A stretch of DNA of 64,000 bases from Eledone cirrhosa (Eukaryota; Mollusca; Cephalopoda; Octopoda; Eledonidae), in NCBI GenBank assembly GCA_964016885.1, contig OZ024744.1, positions 20,948,098-21,012,097 on the forward strand. Direction: 5' to 3'. Each line of letters opens with the position of its first letter. Positions within the stretch are counted from its first letter, which is position 1. The notes beneath the pieces were generated by a model. That model worked only from the letters and a program-made list of their open reading frames with translations, searched no databases and was not told the origin of the DNA. Positions 52,401 to 63,469 of the stretch are shown piece by piece. A program made the translations under genes and the position numbers.

Positions 52401-55400
52401 ATCTTAAGAACTGACTCGTTTTAACGACAGCTGAATCTTAAGATAAATCTTGTTTTAACAACAGTTGAATCTTAAAGATAAAACTCGCTTTAACAACAGT
52501 TGAATCTTAAGAACTGACTCGTTTTAACAACAGTTGAATCTTAAGACACAACCCGTTTTAACAACAGTTGAATATTAAGAACTGTCTCGTTTTAACAACA
52601 GTTGAATGTTAAGATAAAACTCGTTTTAACAATAGTTGTATCTTAAGAACTGACTCGTTTTAACAACAGTTGAATCTTCAAATAAAACTCGTTTTAACAA
52701 CAGTTGAATCTTAAGAACTGACTCGTTTTAACAACAGTTGAATGTTAAGATAAAACTCGTTTTAACAATAGTGGAATCTTAAGAACTGACTCGTTTTAAC
52801 AACAGTTGAATCTTAAGATAAAACTCGTTTTAACAACAGTTGAATCTTAAGAACTGACTCGTTTTAACGACAGATGAATCTTAAGATAAAACTCGTTTTA
52901 ACAACAGTTCAAACTTAAGAAATGACTCGTTTTAACAACAGTTGAATCTTATGAACTGACTCATTTTAACAACAGTTGAATCTTAAGAACTGATTCGTTT
53001 TAACAACAGTTGAATCTTAAGATAAAACTCGTTTTAACAACAGTTGAATCTTAAGATAAAACTCGTTTTAACAACACGTGAATCTTAAGAACGGACTCGT
53101 TTTAACAACACCTGAATCTTAAGATAAAACTCGTTTTAACAACAGTTGAATCTTAAGATAAAACTCGTTTTAACAACAGTTGAATCTTAAGAACTGACTC
53201 GTTTTAACGACAGCTGAATCTTAAGATAAAACTCGTTTTAACAACAGTTCAAACTTAAGAAATGACTCGTTTTAACAACAGTTGAATCTTATGAACTGAC
53301 TCATTTTAACAACAGTTGAATCTTAAGAACTGATTCGTTTTAACAACAGCTGAATCTTAAGATAAAACTCGTTTTAACAACAGTTGAATCTTAAGAACTG
53401 ACTCGTTTTAACAACAGCTGAATCTTAAGATAAAACTCGTTTTAACAACAGTTGAATCTTAAGAACTGACTCGTTTTAACAACAGCTGAATATTAAGATA
53501 AAACTCGTTTTAACAACAGTTGAATCTTAACATAAAACTCGTTTTAACAACAGTTGAATCTTAACAACTGACTCTTTTTAACAACGGTTGAATCTTAAGA
53601 TAAAACTCGTTTTAACAACAGTTGAATCTTATGAGCTAACTCATTTTAACAACAGTTGAATCTTAAGTTAAGACTCGTTTTAACAACAGTTGAATCTTAA
53701 GAACTGACTCGTTTTAACAACAGCTGAATCTTAAGATAAAACTCGTTTTAACAACAGTTGAATCTTAAGAACTGACTCGTTTTAACAACAGTTGAATCTT
53801 CAAATAAAACTCGTTTTAACAACAGTTGAATCTTAAGAACTGACTCGTTTTAACAACAGTTGAATGTTAAGATAAAACTCGTTTTAACAATAGTGGAATC
53901 TTAAGAACTGACTCGATTTAACAACAGTTGAATCTTAAGATAAAACTCGTTTTAACAACAGTTGAATCTTAAGAACTAACTCGTTTTAACAACAGCTGAA
54001 TCTTAAGATAAAACTCGTTTTAACAACAGTTCAAACTTAAGAAATGACTCGTTTTAACAAAAGTTGAATCTTATGAACTCACTCATTTTAACAACAGTTG
54101 AATCTTAAGATAACATTCGTTTTAACAACAGTTGAATCTTAAGAACTGATTCGTTTTAACAACAGTTGAATCTTAAGATAAAACTCGTTTTAACAACACT
54201 TGAATCTTAAGAACGGACTCGTTTTAACAACACCTGAATCTTAAGATAAAACTCGTTTTAACAACAGTTGAATCTTAAGAACTGATTCGTTTTAACAACA
54301 GTTCAAACTTAAGAACTGACTCGTTTTAACAACAGTTGAATCTAATGAACTGACTCATTTTAACAACAGTTGAATCTTAAGATAACATTCGTTTTAACAA
54401 CAGTTGAATCTTAAAGATAAAACTCGTTTCGACAACAGTTGAATCTTAAGAACTGACTCGTTTTAACAACAGCTGAATCTTAGAATAAAACTCGTTTTAA
54501 CAACAGTTGAATCTTAAGATAAAACTCGTTTTAACAACAGTTGAATCTTAAGAACTGACTCGTTTTAACGACAGCTGAATCTTAAGATAAAACTCGTTTT
54601 AACAACAGTTCAAACTTAAGAAATGACTCGTTTTAACAACAGTTGAATCTTATGAACTGACTCATTTTAACAACAGTTGAATCTTAAGAACTGATTCGTT
54701 TTAACAACAGCTGAATCTTAAGATAAAACTCGTTTTAACAACAGTTGAATCTTAAGAACTGATTCGTTTTAACAACAGCTGAATCTTAAGATAAAACTCG
54801 TTTTAACAACTGTTGAATCTTAAGAACTGACTCGTTTTAACAACAGCTGAATCTTAAGATAAAACTCGTTTTAACAACAGTTGAATCTTAAGATAAAACT
54901 CTTTTTAACAACAGTTGAATCTCAAGATAAAACTCGTTTTAACAACAGTTGAATCTTATGGGCTAACTCATTTTAACAACAGTTGAATCTTAAGTTAAGA
55001 CTCGTTTTAACAACAGTTGAATCTTAAGAACTGACTCGTTTTAACAACAGCTGAATCTTAAGATAAAACTCGTTTTAACAACAGTTGAATCTTAAGAACT
55101 GACTCGTTTTAACAACAGCTGAATCTTAAGATAAAACTCGTTTTAACAACAGTTGAATCTTAAGATAAAACTCGTTTTAACAACAGTTGAATCTTAAGTA
55201 CTGACTCGTTTTAACAACAGTTGAATCTTAAGATAAAACTCGTTTTAACAACAGTTGAATCTTATGAACTAACTCATTTTAACAACAGTTGAATCTTAAG
55301 TTAAGACTCGTTTTAACAACAGTTGAATCTTAAGAACTGACTCGTTTTAACGACAGCTGAATCTTAAGATAAAACTCGTTTTAACAACAGTTGGATCTTA

Positions 55401-55938
55401 AGAACTGACTCGTTTTAACAACAGTTGAATCTTACGATAAAACTCGTTTTAACAACAGTTGAATCTTATGAACTAACTCATTTTAACAACAGTTGAATCT
55501 TAAGTTAAGACTCGTTTTAACAACAGTTGAATATTAAGACAAAACCCGTTTTAACAACAGTTGAATATTAAGAACTGTCTCGTTTTAACAACAGTTGAAT
55601 CTTAAGATAAACCTCGTTTTAACAACAGTTTAATCTTAAGAACTGACTCGTTTTAACAACAGTTGAATCGTTAGAACTGACTCGTTTTAACAACAGTTGA
55701 ATCTTAAGAACTGACTTGTTCTAACAACAGTTCAGCCTTAAGAACTGACTCGTTTTAAAACAGTTGAATCGTTAGAACTGACTCGTTTTAACAACAGTTG
55801 AATCTTAAAATAAAACTCGTTTTAACAATAGTTGAATCTCAAGAACTGACTCGTTTTAGCAACAGTTGAATCTTAAGATAACACTCGTTTTCATAACAGT
55901 TGAATCTTAAGAACTGTCTCGTTTTAACAACAGTTGAA
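48048..55938 (+). repeat. Super-repeat copy 1 (7,891 bp)
   Basis: A period above the HOR. Landmarks at 48048 (GAATTTTAAG), 48341 (AAGAAAAG), 49231 (CAGATG) and the anchor at 49460 all recur 7,891 bp downstream. It contains a long and a short anchor interval in alternation. The start point is set by the junction at about 48.05 kb; any phase of the period would serve equally. Confidence 0.85.
49490..55748 (+). repeat. HOR unit 23, longest unit (184 monomers, 6,259 bp)
   Basis: Length is 184x34+3: the 33-bp head is offset by four 35-bp monomers (AACAAAAAGTTG near 50517; AAAGAT monomers near 51147, 52474 and 54412). About 52.11-53.02 kb repeats 48.47-49.38 kb at +3,640 bp (shared TTTTAACCACAG and CGACAGATGAATC). 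Just before the anchor, one monomer reads GAATCGTTAGAACTGA, the spelling of the head monomer but at full length. Confidence 0.87.
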
Positions 55939-57380
55939 TTTTAAGATAAACCTCGTTTTGACAACAGTTGAATCTTAAGAACTGACTCGTTTTAACAACA
56001 GTTAAATCTTAATAACTGACTCGTTTTAACAACAGTTGAATGTTAAGATAAAACTCGTTTTAACAATAGTTGAATCTTAAGATAAAACTCGTTTTAACAA
56101 CAGCTGAATCTTAAGATAAAACTCGTTTTAACAACAGTTGAATCTTAAGAACTGACTCGTTTTAACAACAGCTGAATCTTAAGATAAAACTCGTTTTAAC
56201 AACAGTTCAAACTTAAGAAATGACTCGTTTTAAGAAAAGTTGAATCTTATGAACTCACTCATTTTAACAACAGTTGAATCTTAAGATAACATTCGTTTTA
56301 ACAACAGTTGAATCTTAAGAACTGATTCGTTTTAACAACAGTTGAATCTTAAGATAAAACTCGTTTTAACCACAGTTGAATCTTAAGAACGGACTCGTTT
56401 TAACAACAGCTGAATCTTAAGATAAAACTCGTTTTAACAACAGTTGAATCTTAAGAACTGATTCGTTTTAACAACAGTTCAAACTTAAGAACTGATTCGT
56501 TTTAACAACAGTTGAATCTTATGAACTGACTCATTTTAACAACAGTTGAATCTTAAGATAACATTCGTTTTAACAACAGTTGAATCTTAAGAACTGACTC
56601 GTTTTAACAACAGTTGAATCTTAAGATAAAACTCGTTTTAACAACAGTTGAATCTTAAGAACTGACTCGTTTTAACGACAGCTGAATCTTAAGATAAATC
56701 TTGTTTTAACAACAGTTGAATCTTAAAGATAAAACTCGCTTTAACAACAGTTGAATCTTAAGAACTGACTCGTTTTAACAACAGTTGAATCTTAAGACAC
56801 AACCCGTTTTAACAACAGTTGAATATTAAGAACTGTCTCGTTTTAACAACAGTTGAATGTTAAGATAAAACTCGTTTTAACAATAGTTGTATCTTAAGAA
56901 CTGACTCGTTTTAACAACAGTTGAATCTTCAAATAAAACTCGTTTTAACAACAGTTGAATCTTAAGAACTGACTCGTTTTAACAACAGTTGAATGTTAAG
57001 ATAAAACTCGTTTTAACAATAGTGGAATCTTAAGAACTGACTCGTTTTAACAACAGTTGAATCTTAAGATAAAACTCGTTTTAACAACAGTTGAATCTTA
57101 AGAACTGACTCGTTTTAACGACAGATGAATCTTAAGATAAAACTCGTTTTAACAACAGTTCAAACTTAAGAAATGACTCGTTTTAACAACAGTTGAATCT
57201 TATGAACTGACTCATTTTAACAACAGTTGAATCTTAAGAACTGATTCGTTTTAACAACAGTTGAATCTTAAGATAAAACTCGTTTTAACAACAGTTGAAT
57301 CTTAAGACAAAACTCGTTTTAGCAACAGTTGAATCTTAAGAACTGACTTGTTCTAACAACAGTTCAGCCTTAAGAACTGA
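55749..57380 (+). repeat. HOR unit 24 (48 monomers)
   Basis: Exactly 48x34 bp, with one 33-bp and one 35-bp monomer (near 56727). From 55939 on it is the counterpart of 48048-49489 at 7,891 bp distance, including TTTTAAGAAAAG (56232 versus 48341), TTTTAACCACAG and CGACAGATGAATC. Confidence 0.88.
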
Positions 57381-57719
57381 CTCGTTTTAAAACAGTTGAA
57401 TCGTTAGAACTGACTCGTTTTAACAACAGTTGAATCTTAAAATAAAACTCGTTTTAACAATAGTTGAATCTCAAGAACTGACTCGTTTTAGCAACAGTTG
57501 AATCTTAAGATAACACTCGTTTTCATAACAGTTGAATCTTAAGAACTGTCTCGTTTTAACAACAGTTGAATTTTAAGATAAACCTCGTTTTGACAACAGT
57601 TGAATCATAAGAACTGACTCGTTTTAACAACAGTTAAATCTTAATAACTGACTCGTTTTAACAACAGTTGAATGTTAAGATAAAACTCGTTTTAACAATA
57701 GTTGAATCTTAAGAACTGA
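57381..57719 (+). repeat. HOR head module, reference copy (10 monomers)
   Basis: The first ten monomers after an anchor form a conserved, ordered series. 57381-57413 is a 33-bp monomer (one C lost; GAATCGTTAG). It is followed by CTTAAAATAAAA (57414-57447), CAATAG with CTCAAG (57448-57481), TTTTAGCAAC with GATAACA (57482-57515), TTTTCATAAC with GAACTGT (57516-57549), GAATTTTAAG with GATAAAC (57550-57583), TTTTGACAAC (57584-57617), GTTAAATCTTAATAACTGA (57618-57651), GAATGTTAAG (57652-57685) and another CAATAG monomer (57686-57719). The same order recurs after most anchors, with occasional whole-monomer deletions, which makes it a good register mark. Confidence 0.9.
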
Positions 57720-60700
57720 CTCGTTTTAACAACAGTTGAATCTTAAGATAAAACTCGTTTTAACAACTGTTGAATCTTAAGAACTGACTCGTTTTAACGA
57801 CAGCTGAATCTGAAGATAAAACTCGTTTTAACAACAGTTCAAACTTAAGAAATGACTCGTTTTAACAACAGTTGAATCTTATGAACTGACTCATTTTAAC
57901 AACAGTTGAATCTTAAGAACTGATTCGTTTTAACAACAGCTGAATCTTAAGATAAAACTCGTTTTAACAACAGTTGAATCTTAAGAACTGACTCGTTTTA
58001 ACAACAGCTGAATCTTAAGATAAAACTCGTTTTAACAACAGTTGAATCTTAAGAACTGACTCGTTTTAACAACAGCTGAATCTTAAGATAAAACTCGTTT
58101 TAACAACAGTTGAATCTTAACATAAAACTCGTTTTAACAACAGTTGAATCTTAAGAACTGACTCTTTTTAACAACAGTTGAATCTTCAAATAAAACTCGT
58201 TTTAACAAAAAGTTGAATCTTAAGAACTGACTCGTTTTAACAACAGTTGAATGTTAAGATAAAACTCGTTTTAACAATAGTGGAATCTTAAGAACTGACT
58301 CGTTTTAACAACAGTTGAATCTTAAGATAAAACTCGTTTTAACAACAGTTGAATCTTAAAAACTGACTCGTTTTAACAACAGCTGAATCTTAAGATAAAA
58401 CTCGTTTTAACAACAGTTCAAACTTAAGAAATGACTCGTTTTAACAAAAGTTGAATCTTATGAACTCACTCATTTTAACAACAGTTGAATCTTAAGATAA
58501 CATTCGTTTTAACAACAGTTGAATCTTAAGAACTGATTCGTTTTAACAACAGTTGAATCTTAAGATAAAACTCGTTTTAACAACACTTGAATCTTAAGAA
58601 CGGACTCGTTTTAACAACACCTGAATCTTAAGATAAAACTCGTTTTAACAACAGTTGAATCTTAAGAACTGATTCGTTTTAACAACAGTTCAAACTTAAG
58701 AACTGACTCGTTTTAACAACAGTTGAATCTAATGAACTGACTCATTTTAACAACAGTTGAATCTTAAGATAACATTCGTTTTAACAACAGTTGAATCTTA
58801 AGAACTGACTCGTTTTAACAGCAGTTGAATCTTAAAGATAAAACTCGTTTTGACAACAGTTGAATCTTAAGAACTGACTCGTTTTAACAACAGCTGAATC
58901 TTAAGATAAAACTCGTTTTAACAACAGTTGAATCTTAAGATAAAACTCGTTTTAACAACAGTTGAATCTTAAGATAAAACTCGTTTTACCAACAGTTGAA
59001 TCTTAAGAACTGATTCGTTTTAACAACAGCTGAATCTTAAGATAAAACTCGTTTTAACAACAGTTGAATCTTAAGAACTGATTCGTTTTAACAACAGCTG
59101 AATCTTAAGATAAAACTCGTTTTAACAACAGTTGAATCTTAAGAACTGACTCGTTTTAACAACAGCTGAATCTTAAGATAAAACTCGTTTTAACAACAGT
59201 TGAATCTTAAGATAAAACTCGTTTTAACAACAGTTGAATCTTAAGAACTGACTCTTTTTAACAACAGTTGAATCTTAAGATAAAACTCGTTTTAACAACA
59301 GTTGAATCTTATGAGCTAACTCATTTTAACAACAGTTGAATCTTAAGTTAAGACTCGTTTTAACAACAGTTGAATCTTAAGAACTGACTCGTTTTAACAA
59401 CAGCTGAATCTTAAGATAAAACTCGTTTTAACAACAGTTGAATCTTAAGAACTGACTCGTTTTAACAACAGCTGAATCTTAAGATAAAACTCGTTTTAAC
59501 AACAGTTGAATCTTAAGATAAAACTCGTTTTAACAACAGTTGAATCTTAAGTACTGACTCGTTTTAACAACAGTTGAATCTTAAGATAAAACTCGTTTTA
59601 ACAACAGTTGAATCTTATGAACTAACTCATTTTAACAACAGTTGAATCTTAAGTTAAGACTCGTTTTAACAACAGTTGAATCTTAAGAACTGACTCGTTT
59701 TAACGACAGCTGAATCTTAAGATAAAACTCGTTTTAACAACAGTTGGATCTTAAGAACTGACTCGTTTTAACAACAGTTGAATCTTAAGATAAAACTCGT
59801 TTTAACCACAGTTGAATCTTAAGAACGGACTCGTTTTAACAACAGCTGAATCTTAAGATAAAACTCGTTTTAACAACAGTTGAATCTTAAGAACTGATTC
59901 GTTTTAACAACAGTTCAAACTTAAGAACTGATTCGTTTTAACAACAGTTGAATCTTATGAACTGACTCATTTTAACAACAGTTGAATCTTAAGATAACAT
60001 TCGTTTTAACAACAGTTGAATCTTAAGAACTGACTCGTTTTAACAACAGTTGAATCTTAAGATAAAACTCGTTTTAACAACAGTTGAATCTTAAGAACTG
60101 ACTCGTTTTAACGACAGCTGAATCTTAAGATAAATCTTGTTTTAACAACAGTTGAATCTTAAAGATAAAACTCGCTTTAACAACAGTTGAATCTTAAGAA
60201 CTGACTCGTTTTAACAACAGTTGAATCTTAAGACACAACCCGTTTTAACAACAGTTGAATATTAAGAACTGTCTCGTTTTAACAACAGTTGAATGTTAAG
60301 ATAAAACTCGTTTTAACAATAGTTGTATCTTAAGAACTGACTCGTTTTAACAACAGTTGAATCTTCAAATAAAACTCGTTTTAACAACAGTTGAATCTTA
60401 AGAACTGACTCGTTTTAACAACAGTTGAATGTTAAGATAAAACTCGTTTCAACAATAGTGGAATCTTAAGAACTGACTCGTTTTAACAACAGTTGAATCT
60501 TAAGATAAAACTCGTTTTAACAACAGTTGAATCTTAAGAACTGACTCGTTTTAACGACAGATGAATCTTAAGATAAAACTCGTTTTAACAACAGTTCAAA
60601 CTTAAGAAATGACTCGTTTTAACAACAGTTGAATCTTATGAACTGACTCATTTTAACAACAGTTGAATCTTAAGAACTGATTCGTTTTAACAACAGTTGA

Positions 60701-63469
60701 ATCTTAAGATAAAACTCGTTTTAACAACAGTTGAATCTTAAGATAAAACTCGTTTTAACAACACGTGAATCTTAAGAACGGACTCGTTTTAACAACACCT
60801 GAATCTTAAGATAAAACTCGTTTTAACAACAGTTGAATCTTAAGATAAAACTCGTTTTAACAACAGTTGAATCTTAAGAACTGACTCGTTTTAACGACAG
60901 CTGAATCTTAAGATAAAACTCGTTTTAACAACAGTTCAAACTTAAGAAATGACTCGTTTTAACAACAGTTGAATCTTATGAACTGACTCATTTTAACAAC
61001 AGTTGAATCTTAAGAACTGATTCGTTTTAACAACAGCTGAATCTTAAGATAAAACTCGTTTTAACAACAGTTGAATCTTAAGAACTGACTCGTTTTAACA
61101 ACAGCTGAATCTTAAGATAAAACTCGTTTTAACAACAGTTGAATCTTAAGAACTGACTCGTTTTAACAACAGCTGAATATTAAGATAAAACTCGTTTTAA
61201 CAACAGTTGAATCTTAACATAAAACTCGTTTTAACAACAGTTGAATCTTAACAACTGACTCTTTTTAACAACGGTTGAATCTTAAGATAAAACTCGTTTT
61301 AACAACAGTTGAATCTTATGAGCTAACTCATTTTAACAACAGTTGAATCTTAAGTTAAGACTCGTTTTAACAACAGTTGAATCTTAAGAACTGACTCGTT
61401 TTAACAACAGCTGAATCTTAAGATAAAACTCGTTTTAACAACAGTTGAATCTTAAGAACTGACTCGTTTTAACAACAGTTGAATCTTCAAATAAAACTCG
61501 TTTTAACAACAGTTGAATCTTAAGAACTGACTCGTTTTAACAACAGTTGAATGTTAAGATAAAACTCGTTTTAACAATAGTGGAATCTTAAGAACTGACT
61601 CGATTTAACAACAGTTGAATCTTAAGATAAAACTCGTTTTAACAACAGTTGAATCTTAAGAACTAACTCGTTTTAACAACAGCTGAATCTTAAGATAAAA
61701 CTCGTTTTAACAACAGTTCAAACTTAAGAAATGACTCGTTTTAACAAAAGTTGAATCTTATGAACTCACTCATTTTAACAACAGTTGAATCTTAAGATAA
61801 CATTCGTTTTAACAACAGTTGAATCTTAAGAACTGATTCGTTTTAACAACAGTTGAATCTTAAGATAAAACTCGTTTTAACAACACTTGAATCTTAAGAA
61901 CGGACTCGTTTTAACAACACCTGAATCTTAAGATAAAACTCGTTTTAACAACAGTTGAATCTTAAGAACTGATTCGTTTTAACAACAGTTCAAACTTAAG
62001 AACTGACTCGTTTTAACAACAGTTGAATCTAATGAACTGACTCATTTTAACAACAGTTGAATCTTAAGATAACATTCGTTTTAACAACAGTTGAATCTTA
62101 AGAACTGACTCGTTTTAACAACAGTTGAATCTTAAAGATAAAACTCGTTTCGACAACAGTTGAATCTTAAGAACTGACTCGTTTTAACAACAGCTGAATC
62201 TTAAGATAAAACTCGTTTTAACAACAGTTGAATCTTAAGATAAAACTCGTTTTAACAACAGTTGAATCTTAAGAACTGACTCGTTTTAACGACAGCTGAA
62301 TCTTAAGATAAAACTCGTTTTAACAACAGTTCAAACTTAAGAAATGACTCGTTTTAACAACAGTTGAATCTTATGAACTGACTCATTTTAACAACAGTTG
62401 AATCTTAAGAACTGATTCGTTTTAACAACAGCTGAATCTTAAGATAAAACTCGTTTTAACAACAGTTGAATCTTAAGAACTGATTCGTTTTAACAACAGC
62501 TGAATCTTAAGATAAAACTCGTTTTAACAACAGTTGAATCTTAAGAACTGACTCGTTTTAACAACAGCTGAATCTTAAGATAAAACTCGTTTTAACAACA
62601 GTTGAATCTTAAGATAAAACTCTTTTTAACAACAGTTGAATCTTAAGATAAAACTCGTTTTAACAACAGTTGAATCTTATGAGCTAACTCATTTTAACAA
62701 CAGTTGAATCTTAAGTTAAGACTCGTTTTAACAACAGTTGAATCTTAAGAACTGACTCGTTTTAACGACAGCTGAATCTTAAGATAAAACTCGTTTTAAC
62801 AACAGTTGAATCTTAAGAACTGACTCGTTTTAACAACAGCTGAATCTTAAGATAAAACTCGTTTTAACAACAGTTGAATCTTAAGTTAAAACTCGTTTTA
62901 ACAACAGTTGAATCTTAAGTACTGACTCGTTTTAACAACAGTTGAATCTTAAGATAAAACTCGTTTTAACAACAGTTGAATCTTATGAACTAACTCATTT
63001 TAACAACAGTTGAATCTTAAGTTAAGACTCGTTTTAACAACAGTTGAATCTTAAGAACTGACTCGTTTTAACGACAGCTGAATCTTAAGATAAAACTCGT
63101 TTTAACAACAGTTGGATCTTAAGAACTGACTCGTTTTAACAACAGTTGAATCTTACGATAAAACTCGTTTTAACAACAGTTGAATCTTATGAACTAACTC
63201 ATTTTAACAACAGTTGAATCTTAAGTTAAGACTCGTTTTAACAACAGTTGAATATTAAGACAAAACCCGTTTTAACAACAGTTGAATATTAAGAACTGTC
63301 TCGTTTTAACAACAGTTGAATCTTAAGATAAACCTCGTTTTAACAACAGTTTAATCTTAAGAACTGACTCGTTTTAACAACAGTTGAATCTTAAGACAAA
63401 ACTCGTTTTAACAACAGTTGAATCTTAAGAACTGACTTGTTCTAACAACAGTTCAGCCTTAAGAACTGA
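57381..63469 (+). repeat. HOR unit 25 (179 monomers, 6,089 bp)
   Basis: Counterpart of unit 23. Relative to it, six monomers (204 bp) are missing near 58181, where CTCTTTTTAAC is followed at once by CTTCAAATAAAA, and one monomer is extra near 62100. This brings the offset from 7,891 to 7,687 and then to 7,721 bp. It retains the four 35-bp monomers in the same order. Confidence 0.88.
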
